12,362 nt of DNA from CAZSGN01 sp964606415 (GTDB lineage Bacteria; Bacteroidota; Bacteroidia; Bacteroidales; JBBRXJ01). The notes under the pieces are model-generated. The model was not told the DNA's origin. It worked only from the letters and a program-made list of their open reading frames with translations, and ran no database searches. The translations under genes and the position numbers were made by a program. This document shows, in pieces, positions 1 to 7,600 of the stretch (the first letter of the stretch is position 1; each line of letters opens with the position of its first letter). The stretch is taken from NCBI GenBank assembly GCA_964606415.1, contig CAZSGN010000066.1, positions 1-12,362 on the forward strand, given 5' to 3'.

Positions 1-1
1 A

Positions 2-58
2 AAATTCTACTTTGACGAATTAGAATGGAATGGTTTTATAAAAAATTATATGAGATAA
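2..58 (+). CDS. Possible C-terminal fragment of a gene cut by the window edge
   Basis: Frame 2 is open from the left edge to a TAA at 56-58 and reads as 18 ordinary-looking residues ending in IKNYMR. Of the three plus-strand frames, frame 1 stops almost at once (TGA at 13-15). The residue mix (aromatic, acidic and basic) is plausible for the end of a soluble protein, but 18 codons is too short to exclude chance. If real, this gene converges on the minus-strand gene ending at 248. No function can be given. Confidence 0.25.
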   Translation, partial: KFYFDELEWNGFIKNYMR

Positions 59-116
59 AAATTTGATGATGTTACCGGTTAAGTTAATAAAGAAAATGGA
101 GATTTTTAATTTTTAC

Positions 117-184
117 CTTGTTTTCAACAAGTTGTAGCGAAACGTAAATTGCGGTTGAGCGAAATCGCTTAACTTGTAGTGAAA
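117..184. repeat. Structured non-coding stretch with two hairpins and imperfect short repeats
   Basis: A perfect 6-bp inverted repeat CTTGTT/AACAAG (117-122 and 126-131, 3-nt loop) is followed by a second inverted repeat spanning about 154-173 (centre AGCGA-AA-TCGCT, arms extended by TTA/GG pairs and one G-T). Three related words also occur: TTGTAGCGAAA (132-142), TTGAGCGAAA (155-164) and TTGTAGTGAAA (174-184). Neither hairpin is followed by a T-run in either direction, so this is not a textbook terminator. The rest of 59-247 shows no gene. It may be a transcript-end structure between convergent genes or a degenerate intergenic repeat. Confidence 0.4.
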
Positions 185-247
185 ATAAAATTTAGATTTA
201 CAGAAAGTATTTGACCTTAACCAGATAGTCATTGTTGTTATTGGTTT

Positions 248-1462
248 TTACTTTTTTTTATTGAGGGTATCCATGACATTATTAATCGCATCGCGGGCGA
301 CATCCGGGTCTACTCCTGTTTGCCTTGCAAGTTCATCGATATCCGGTGTATTACCCTTGTTGATTTCCGGAATAGCCAGGGCAAATAATTCATTTATTTT
401 TTCTAAATCCGCGTTTTGCTCTTCTGGTATATCCTTTGCAAATAATGTGTGATACGGATTTAAATCTATGTCTTTTTTGAGTATGTCTTCAGCCGTCATT
501 TTCATTGTTGGGCTTAGCCTGATATGAGGCTCGTCATAGAGCTCATAACCGTGTTGCACAAAGACACGCACTAACTCGCTAAAGCCACGGTCTGTCATTG
601 TTGTGAGCTGGAGTCTCATTCTCTTTTCATCATAATAGGCTTGGGCAAAATGAGGGTGATTTTCCCAGCCTTTTAGCATTAGCCGGTAAACATCCTCATT
701 GTATTCAATTTTGAAATCATTTTTTAAAGCCTTGGTGTCAAGATTATTGATATGGTGTTCAGATATGCAATGGACAATAAGGTCTTCTTTGGTATATGCC
801 GGGGGATAGGTGGCTCCGGAAAGGAGCAGCATATAGGGAACAGGATTATTTTCTATGGTACGGACAAGATCATCCTCATCTGAAATGTTTTGGTTTAGGT
901 TGGCTTCAACTCCAAAGAAGAAGATATCATCAGGGGAAAAGCTGGAATAGTAGGCAATGGGGCCATAGGACTGGTAACAGGCGCCATTGTATGCGATCAG
1001 GTTGAAAAATAAGGCGGGGTTAATTTCTTGAATGATTTTGGTTGTTCCTTGTGAGTAAAGCAGGTATTGCTCTTCTGTAAACACATCCTCCATTTCGTAA
1101 AAATCAGGATACGGGTTATCGGTAATTATCGCGAAACTAAAGCGCCAGGGGTTTGCCGTATAATGTGCCAGTAAGTCTCTTTTTTCGCTACGCAGGTCTT
1201 TAATGGCTGAATGGTTCAGGTATTTATTGACCAGTCCCCCATTCCGAAAGATTCGATGGGCAATAAACTGTGCCCGGAGCATATTTACCCAGCTTTTTTC
1301 AAATTTCCGGATGACGTGTTGGTATTTTTTTATTTGCCTGTTAAACTGTTGGGCTATATGGTCTTTGGAGTCAGCATAAGAAAGCAGGAATTCATCGATC
1401 AGCTCCCGGCTAATCTCATGATTGTCTTGACAGCTCGTTAATATTTTCTGATAGTCTGGCAT
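248..1462 (-). CDS. Uncharacterised cytoplasmic protein, about 404 residues, with HTH-like C-terminus
   Basis: I do not recognise this family. The ATG at 1462 is preferred over an in-frame TTG at 1480, because that TTG lies inside a promoter-like element and is followed by a run of ten A. No signal peptide or membrane helix is visible. Residues 1-75 are charged and likely helical. Residues 100-225 are rich in aromatic residues and proline (for example the NPYPDFYEMED stretch near 116-126), suggesting a globular domain. Residues 225-345 form a mixed alpha/beta-looking region. After a linker, residues 375-400 (DELARQTGVDPDVARDAI) resemble a small helix-turn-helix or UBA-like three-helix unit, so nucleic-acid or protein binding is possible. 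The protein ends in three lysines. It stands alone, in the same direction as the glycosyltransferase operon upstream but separated from it by 112 bp. The open frame is intact and long, so I am sure it is a gene and unsure of its role. Confidence 0.85.
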   Translation of the reverse strand: MPDYQKILTSCQDNHEISRELIDEFLLSYADSKDHIAQQFNRQIKKYQHVIRKFEKSWVNMLRAQFIAHRIFRNGGLVNKYLNHSAIKDLRSEKRDLLAHYTANPWRFSFAIITDNPYPDFYEMEDVFTEEQYLLYSQGTTKIIQEINPALFFNLIAYNGACYQSYGPIAYYSSFSPDDIFFFGVEANLNQNISDEDDLVRTIENNPVPYMLLLSGATYPPAYTKEDLIVHCISEHHINNLDTKALKNDFKIEYNEDVYRLMLKGWENHPHFAQAYYDEKRMRLQLTTMTDRGFSELVRVFVQHGYELYDEPHIRLSPTMKMTAEDILKKDIDLNPYHTLFAKDIPEEQNADLEKINELFALAIPEINKGNTPDIDELARQTGVDPDVARDAINNVMDTLNKKK

Positions 1463-1477
1463 ATTATTTTTTTTTTG

Positions 1478-1485
1478 CAAAGATC
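1478..1485 (-). promoter_or_regulatory. Candidate Bacteroidota -7 element for the 404-residue gene
   Basis: On the minus strand the word GATCTTTG followed by C lies 15 nt before the ATG at 1462. It matches the Bacteroidota -7 consensus TAnnTTTG at all but the first base. No clear TTTG -33 element is seen 19-21 bp further upstream; that stretch is A/T homopolymer. If used, the transcript would begin within the A-rich tract just before the ATG, giving a very short leader and ruling out the TTG start at 1480. Confidence 0.35.
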
Positions 1486-1499
1486 GAAATATATAGATA

Positions 1500-1529
1500 A
1501 AAAAAAAGTATATGAATATATTTTTTTTT
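1500..1529. terminator. A/T-only hairpin, possible terminator of the glycosyltransferase operon
   Basis: A run of A, then G, TATAT, GA, ATATA and a run of T forms a nearly perfect inverted repeat: 14 paired positions (1500-1513 with 1516-1529) and a single G-T. On the minus strand, the direction of the operon, it reads as an A-run, a short stem and a T-run ending near 1498. That has the outline of an intrinsic terminator but no G/C in the stem, so strength is doubtful. It also overlaps the promoter region of the next minus-strand gene. Confidence 0.35.
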
Positions 1530-1532
1530 GAA

Positions 1533-1576
1533 GAAAATGATGCTTATTTCAAGTACAGATCATAAATATCATTTTC
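1533..1576. repeat. 9-bp inverted repeat overlapping the GT2 stop codon
   Basis: GAAAATGAT (1533-1541) and ATCATTTTC (1568-1576) are perfect reverse complements with a 26-nt spacer. The right arm contains two bases of the TGA stop of the GT2 gene. With the A/T hairpin just beyond it on the minus strand, it may form the 3' end structure of the operon mRNA. Confidence 0.4.
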
Positions 1577-2333
1577 AGGAAACCCTGTTGATCCCTTTTA
1601 GTATTTTTGACCGGGCAATCCCAAAGCGATGAAAAAAATAGCCCAGCGAAACGCCTAAAACGCCCATGCCATATTTAATGCTTCGGGGAATATTAATGGA
1701 GGAGGCTTCATCAAAGTATTTGGTGGGGCAGGTAATTTCAGCGATCTCATAGCCGGCATAAAGAATCTGTGCCAACATTTGGTTGTCAAAGACAAAATCA
1801 TCTGAGTTAGTGTTGAAATTAATGGACTCGAGTACTTCACGGGAGAATGCGCGGTAGCCGGTGTGGTATTCAGATAATTTCTGGCCCATCAGGATATTCT
1901 GGGATAATGTTAAAAAACGGTTGGCAAGATATTTATAATAAGGCATCCCGCCTTTAATAGCCCCTTTTCCCAGTATCCGCGATCCTAATACAACAGGGTA
2001 AACGTCATTGGCAATCAGGTAGCACATGGAAGGGATTAGCTTGGGCGTATATTGGTAATCCGGATGTAACATGACGATAATATCTGATTGCAGGTCAAGT
2101 GCAGTGTTATAACAGGTCTTCTGATTGCCGCCATAACCTTTGTTTTGGGGATGTTTAATGATGTTTTTGATCCCCAGTTCTTTAGCGACATCGACGGTCC
2201 GGTCATCACTAAGGTCATCAACCAATATGACATGGTCGACAATGTCAAAAGGTATTTCCTGGTAGGTTTGTTTTAATGTCGGTTCTGCATTATAAGCGGG
2301 CAATACAACGGTGACGGTTTTGTTGTTAATCAT
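1575..2333 (-). CDS. GT2 family glycosyltransferase, polyprenyl-phosphate sugar synthase-like
   Basis: A 252-residue GT-A fold enzyme that should transfer a sugar from a nucleotide donor to a lipid carrier at the cytoplasmic membrane face. The N-terminus has the family's first strand (VTVVLPAYNAEPTL, 7-20), the nucleotide-binding LVDDLSDD (37-44), a conserved NKGYGGNQ (64-71), and HPDYQY (90-95) at the metal-binding DxD position. SEYHTGYRAFSR (154-165) and the acidic DDFVFDNQM (178-186) fit the acceptor and catalytic region. This set is like the DPM1/DPG-synthase branch of GT2. There are no clear C-terminal transmembrane helices as in ArnC or GtrB, only a hydrophobic amphipathic stretch near 220-240 that may touch the membrane. 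Its ATG overlaps the stop of the preceding GT39 gene by 8 nt, implying translational coupling. Inferred role: to supply polyprenyl-phosphate sugar to that GT39. The sugar is unknown. Confidence 0.9.
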   Translation of the reverse strand: MINNKTVTVVLPAYNAEPTLKQTYQEIPFDIVDHVILVDDLSDDRTVDVAKELGIKNIIKHPQNKGYGGNQKTCYNTALDLQSDIIVMLHPDYQYTPKLIPSMCYLIANDVYPVVLGSRILGKGAIKGGMPYYKYLANRFLTLSQNILMGQKLSEYHTGYRAFSREVLESINFNTNSDDFVFDNQMLAQILYAGYEIAEITCPTKYFDEASSINIPRSIKYGMGVLGVSLGYFFHRFGIARSKILKGINRVS

Positions 2334-3972
2334 CTGTTTTTTGTTTTTCCTGATGTTTTCTTATGGCTAAAGCGTATCCGTTTTGGTTACTTAATATTTG
2401 AAGTTCAGGATAGCTTTTTTTATATAAATCAACTTTATGGCTCTTAATAACAAAGTAGGCATCCTTGTCTATTGGGCCTTTTAATAACCATTCTTCATTA
2501 AATGCTTGTTCTTTTTCCGGAGGCTGGATGTCTCCATAGAAGAGATATCCATAGCTTTTAAATCCCAGGGTGGTTAAATAGGCATCCAGGTAAGATACTT
2601 CTTTGTAATATTCAATAGCAGTTCGTTGTATGTAAGCTTCTAATCGCGGTACATAAAGTATGATGGTGCTGTATGTGAAGAGGATGGTGGCGCCGTAAAC
2701 CATGACAACCCAGCTGCGGGTGATTTTTTTCTTTGTGGCGATGAAGATAACGGTTAATAAAACAAATGCCGGCAGAAATTCATATCCGCTCCAGGAAACA
2801 TTGGCTTGCAGGTTTGCAAGTGCAAACGGGTCATTGATCATCTCTTCCCGGATAATGAACTCTTTAAAGTAATCTATAAGCAGAACGGCGATGGTGGCGA
2901 TAAGATATATACTGGCAAGAAACGGCAATAACAGGCGCACATAACGGGGAGGATGGATTTTTTCCTGTATCCATTTGTGAAGACTTAATGCTGCCAGGTA
3001 GGTTAATGGGAAATAGCACAGTGATGAATAATGCACAATCTTAGTCCGGACAATGGAGAATAAAATTAATACAACCCAGAAAAGAATCAGCATCCATTGA
3101 CGAAAAGGTTCCGGATTATCTTCTTTTTTCTTTCGAAAACGCCGGATGGCAAATACAGAAGCAGGAAATACGCCAACAAGAAGCACCACAAAATGGTAAA
3201 GGGGAAAGCCGCCATGCCCTGCATCTTGTGTTTGAAAGAGGCGTATCTGGTAAACAATGAAATCGATGATGACATCATATTGGCCATTAGCAATTTGTAT
3301 GATAAACCATGCTCCTCCGGTAAGGGCCAGTGACAAGATAAATACACCTGTATCCCGCCAGGTTAAGGGGATACGGAATTTTTTTATGATCAGAAAAATG
3401 AATCCTGTCAGGCCGGTGATAACAATGGCTGCAGGGCCTTTGGTTAACGTGGCAAGACCTATGAATATACCTGCCAGTAGAGCCATTAGAACGCGATTGG
3501 GTGGGTTTTTAAAATAACGGTATATAAAATAAACCCCGGTAAAAATGAATAGATTGAACCACGGATCAATTATGCCGCTCTTAAAATAGAAAAAGGGAAG
3601 TACGGAGCCGGCATATGATATAACCCACAGACTGGCAAATGTTTTGTTTTTTTCTTTTCGCCCCGTCAGAAAAAGGATAATAAGGGTGATAATCCCGCCA
3701 ATGGCATTCGGAAAACGGGCTGCGAATTCATTGATCCCGAATAAATGCATCGAGATAGACTGCATCCAGAAAAAAAGTGGAGGCTTTTCCCAAAAAGGCT
3801 CATAATTGATCTGTACGGTGGTATAATCGCCCGTCATGATCATTTCGCGCGCTGCTTCAGCGAAATTGACTTCATCCCAGTCAAAAAGATGTACGCCCCC
3901 GGTAAAGGGGATAAATAATAAAGCACCCAGCAGGATGATCAGGCCAATGATCTTTCGGTCTTTTATTTGCAT
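2326..3972 (-). CDS. GT39/ArnT-like integral membrane glycosyltransferase
   Basis: A 548-residue polytopic inner-membrane protein of the PMT/ArnT type, which moves a sugar from a polyprenyl-phosphate donor to an acceptor on the periplasmic side. Visible hallmarks are a first membrane helix (8-23), then the periplasmic-loop motif DWDEVNFAEAAREM (31-44) with the catalytic-type acidic residues, EKPPLFFW (62-69), ARFPN (85-89), LATLTKGPAA (173-182), and RTKIVHYSSLCYFPL (309-323), matching the family's K-x-x-H-Y segment. About ten or more hydrophobic helices are spread to about residue 440. The remaining roughly 110 residues form a soluble, likely periplasmic domain. The length is typical of the family. 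The start overlaps the end of the PAP2 gene by 10 nt and its end overlaps the GT2 start by 8 nt. Acceptor could be lipid A, another glycolipid or protein; ArnT function proper is not shown, since no aminoarabinose genes are nearby. Confidence 0.9.
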   Translation of the reverse strand: MQIKDRKIIGLIILLGALLFIPFTGGVHLFDWDEVNFAEAAREMIMTGDYTTVQINYEPFWEKPPLFFWMQSISMHLFGINEFAARFPNAIGGIITLIILFLTGRKEKNKTFASLWVISYAGSVLPFFYFKSGIIDPWFNLFIFTGVYFIYRYFKNPPNRVLMALLAGIFIGLATLTKGPAAIVITGLTGFIFLIIKKFRIPLTWRDTGVFILSLALTGGAWFIIQIANGQYDVIIDFIVYQIRLFQTQDAGHGGFPLYHFVVLLVGVFPASVFAIRRFRKKKEDNPEPFRQWMLILFWVVLILFSIVRTKIVHYSSLCYFPLTYLAALSLHKWIQEKIHPPRYVRLLLPFLASIYLIATIAVLLIDYFKEFIIREEMINDPFALANLQANVSWSGYEFLPAFVLLTVIFIATKKKITRSWVVMVYGATILFTYSTIILYVPRLEAYIQRTAIEYYKEVSYLDAYLTTLGFKSYGYLFYGDIQPPEKEQAFNEEWLLKGPIDKDAYFVIKSHKVDLYKKSYPELQILSNQNGYALAIRKHQEKQKTDD

Positions 3973-4607
3973 TTAATCGCTTTTTGAATTGATTGGTTCA
4001 TCCATATATAACGTCCTTTAAAAAAATAAAGGCTTATAAGGGCAATGCTTGTTCCTAATACAGCACCTCCAATGATATCAATCAGGAAATGATGTGATAA
4101 ATAAACCCTTGACCAGCTCACTAACAGGGCAAGAAAAAATATCAGGATTTTAATTCTTTTATGCTTAGTGATGGCTGCCATGATTGTAAAAAAAGCAAAT
4201 GCCGCTGTGGTATGCCCGGAAGGAAAGCTGAAATGAGAAAGAACCTGGACACCGTCAATCAGATGCAATTGTTCTGTGCCAATTTCCGATGCAGGCCTTG
4301 CCATATCATTAAAGACGATGCGTTTGAAAAATTGGGCTAAAAGGCCACTTGTTCCGTTTGCGGCCAAAATTAAAAAGGCATAACGCATCCGGATAAAAAG
4401 TAGAATGACGCCGATAATGGCAATTGTAATGCCATCTCCTATGTGTGTTATATAACGAAAGAGATAATCGGCAATGGGCTGGTGGAATTGGTTGATATAA
4501 AGATGAATATTGACTTTGGAAAGAAACAGGTGTGGGGTGATACCAATGATGATAAAGACGATCAATGGAAAGAGATAGGTTTTATTTTCCTGCAATATTG
4601 CTTTCAT
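3963..4607 (-). CDS. PAP2-family membrane phosphatase
   Basis: A 214-residue inner-membrane phosphatase with the complete phosphatidic acid phosphatase type 2 signature. An RP pair (104-105) follows a basic K-R about eight residues earlier, then PSGH (129-132), then SR (166-167) with H173 and D177 at the standard SR-x5-H-x3-D spacing. Five to six hydrophobic helices surround these motifs, placing the active site at the periplasmic face. Family members dephosphorylate lipid A (LpxE, LpxF), undecaprenyl pyrophosphate or phosphatidylglycerol phosphate; sequence alone does not separate these. I chose the ATG at 4607 because the longer frame (ATG at 4646 or TTG at 4661) begins at or upstream of promoter-like elements and adds only a non-typical leader. 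It is first in a three-gene overlapping operon with two glycosyltransferases, so it likely acts on the same lipid or recycles its carrier. Confidence 0.88.
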   Translation of the reverse strand: MKAILQENKTYLFPLIVFIIIGITPHLFLSKVNIHLYINQFHQPIADYLFRYITHIGDGITIAIIGVILLFIRMRYAFLILAANGTSGLLAQFFKRIVFNDMARPASEIGTEQLHLIDGVQVLSHFSFPSGHTTAAFAFFTIMAAITKHKRIKILIFFLALLVSWSRVYLSHHFLIDIIGGAVLGTSIALISLYFFKGRYIWMNQSIQKAIKCK

Positions 4608-4626
4608 GTATTCTGATATCAGTTGG

Positions 4627-4666
4627 CAAATATAAAAAAGATTCATTTTTCCGGAAGACAAAGATA
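4627..4666 (-). promoter_or_regulatory. Candidate Bacteroidota promoter elements for the PAP2-GT39-GT2 operon
   Basis: Two minus-strand words match the -7 consensus TAnnTTTG exactly: TATATTTG (4627-4634), 19 nt before the ATG at 4607, and TATCTTTG (4659-4666), 51 nt before it. The TTTG of the distal word lies 24 bp upstream of the proximal one, a little more than the usual 19-21 bp for a -33 element. The spacer between the divergent ATGs is only 87 bp, so the mfd promoter must lie in or near the same DNA; on the plus strand only a one-mismatch word (4678-4685) is seen. Confidence 0.4.
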
Positions 4667-4694
4667 TTGCTTTTTGTTAATTTTACATCCGCTT

Positions 4695-7600
4695 ATGGAA
4701 CAGATGCCGATCAGTCAGCTAACAAATTTTTACCAGGATCACCCGGAATACCGGATGTTGGTGGAGCAAATACAACACCAGCAGAATGGTGCTTTTTATC
4801 TGAAGGGTTTATCCGGGTCAGCGCCTGCTGTCCTCGCAAAATTTTTAATTGAGCAACTGAGTGCTTTAAATCATATTTTTATATTGAATGATCAGGAAGA
4901 GGCGGCATATTTTCTTAATGACCTGAATAAACTTTTCGGACTGGATAATGCTTTGTTTTTTCCTTCATCTTATAAACGATCGATCCAATATGGGGAGCCT
5001 GAAAGTGAGAATATTGTTTTAAGAACCGAAGTGCTTAATGCTTTGAGGGATACTGAGCAGCAGAATATTGTGGTGACCAATCCGGAAGCGGTTATCGAGA
5101 AGGTTATCTCGGGGGATGAGCTGGCCAATAGAACACTGGCTCTGCATAAAGGTGAACAGGTTTCAATTGAGTTTATTAACGAGGTGCTTTTTGAATATCA
5201 GTTTGAAAGGGTCGATTTTGTTTATGAGCCCGGACAGTATTCTATTCGTGGGGGTATTGTGGATATTTTTTCTTTTTCGTCCGAATATCCTTTCCGCATC
5301 GATTTTTTTGGCAATGAAGTGGATACAATTCGCTCTTTTGATGTTGAAAGCCAGCTTTCCAGGGAAGAAAAGGATCGGATCACCATTATTCCAAATATTC
5401 AGACGGGACATGATGATAAAAGCAGTTACTCCTTTTTTAATATATTGGCTGAGAACACTGTTCTTTGGTTGGACCATGCTGTTTTAATTACCCAACGGCT
5501 TGACCAGATTGTCGAAGGTACTGATGAAAATTTACCTGAGAATAAAGGTAAAAAGGCTGCCATGATTGATGGTAAGGTGTTTATGAAGGCTATGATGGAG
5601 TTTAAACGAATTGAATGGAAAGGAAAGTCTTTTGAGTCTGCAGAGGAATTTCAATTTGATACGGTCCCTCAGCCTGCTTTTAATAAAAATTTTGAGTTAC
5701 TCGGTAAAAATCTGATTGATAACAGGGAGAATGGGTATGATAATTTTATCCTTTCTGATCAGAGCACTCAATTTGAACGCCTGGAAGCTATCTTTGACGA
5801 GATACTCGAAGGGGTTGCGTTTAATGAAATTCTGGGCACTTTGCATGAGGGTTTTGTCGATCATACGCTCAAAAAAGTCTTTTTTACAGACCATCAAATT
5901 TTTGAACGTTTTCACCGGTTTCGCCTGAAAAAAGGTTTTTCAAAAAAGGAGAATCTCACGGTAAAAGAACTAAATGACCTCAAGCCAGGTGATTATATCG
6001 TGCATGTCGATCATGGTATTGGGATTTTTGGCGGCCTGGAGAAGGTAAATATTAAAGGGCGGGAGCAGGAGAGCATTAAATTGGTGTATAAAGATAGTGA
6101 TGTGCTCTATGTCAGTATTCATTCATTACACCGTATATCAAAATATAAAGGGAAAGATGAGGAGACCCCGAAAGTTTATAAATTAGGCTCAGGGGCCTGG
6201 CAAAAACTAAAAAATAAGACCAAGAGCAGGGTCAAAGATATTGCCCGTGATTTAATTCAGCTTTATGCAAAAAGAGGCAAAGAGAAAGGTTTTTCTTTTA
6301 GCCCGGATAGTTATCTTCAGCGCGAGCTGGAGGCATCTTTTATTTACGAAGACACCCCTGATCAGGAGAAAGCTACTGCTGATGTTAAAGCCGGGATGGA
6401 ATCTGAATATCCTATGGACAGACTTGTCTGTGGAGATGTTGGTTTTGGTAAGACAGAAGTGGCGATAAGGGCTGCTTTTAAAGCTGTTTCTGACAATAAG
6501 CAGGTGGTGGTCCTGGTGCCAACGACCATTCTTGCTCTGCAGCATTATCATACTTTTAAAAGAAGAATGAAGGATTTTCCTTGTTCTATTGATTATGTCT
6601 GCAGGTTAAGAAGTGTTAAAGATCAGCGTAATGCCCTTAATAAACTGAAATCAGGGGAGCTGGATATTATTATTGGAACGCACAGGTTGGTAGGAAAGGA
6701 TGTGCAATTTAAGGACCTGGGGCTCTTAGTTATTGACGAGGAGCAGAAATTTGGGGTGGCGGTGAAAGAGAAATTAAAACAGATAAGGGTTAATGTGGAT
6801 ACGCTGACCCTTACGGCAACACCTATACCGCGAACGCTACAGTTTTCCTTAATGGGCGTCCGGGATCTTTCTATCATTAATACTCCACCGCCTAATCGTC
6901 ATCCGATCATTACCGAGATGATTACATTGAATGAGGATGCGATAAGAGAAGGCATTAGCTATGAGCTAAACCGTGGTGGGCAGGTGTTTTTTATTCATAA
7001 TCGCGTGCAAAATATTACAGAAGTACAGCAACTGATAAAGCGAATTGTTCCTAATGCACGTACTGTCGTTGCTCATGGACAGATGAACGGTGAAAATCTT
7101 GAGCACATCATGATGGATTTTATTGGTGGTGATTATGATGTATTGATCGCTACCACGATTATCGAAAACGGACTTGATATCCCCAATGCAAATACAATAT
7201 TTATTAATAATGCCAATCATTTTGGATTAAGTGATTTACATCAGTTAAGGGGCAGGGTGGGGCGTTCTAATCGTAAGGCATTTTGTTATTTGATTGCGCC
7301 CCCGGTAACTTTAATGACGCAGGAAGCAAGGCGCAGACTGAAGGCTGTTGAGCAATTCTCAGAACTGGGGAGTGGGTTTAGTATTGCTATGCAGGATCTT
7401 GATATCCGGGGTGCCGGGGATATGCTTGGCGCTGAGCAAAGCGGTTTTATTGCTGACATTGGTTTTGAGACTTACCAGCGTATTTTGAATGAGGCTTTGC
7501 AGGAACTTAAAGAAGGAGAATTCAAAGATTTAATGCTTAATAAAGAGACGGACGAGAAGGTTGATGAAGAAGCGAATATGCAATGGACGACTGACTGTAT

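Noticed and set aside
154..173. Bidirectional terminator between convergent genes at the left edge
   Set aside because: The hairpin has no T-run on either side, so it was recorded as a structured repeat instead.
4608..4661. Longer PAP2 start (TTG 4661 or ATG 4646)
   Set aside because: The TTG lies inside one -7-like word and both starts are upstream of the proximal one; ATG 4607 leads straight into the first membrane helix region.
4623..4694. N-terminal extension of Mfd from a TTG start
   Set aside because: The 24 extra residues do not look like the start of Mfd, and the region overlaps the promoter-like words of the divergent operon; ATG at 4695 gives a normal length.
5116..5487. Overlapping plus- and minus-strand open frames within mfd
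   Set aside because: Both fall inside the strongly conserved mfd frame and have low-complexity, non-family-like translations.
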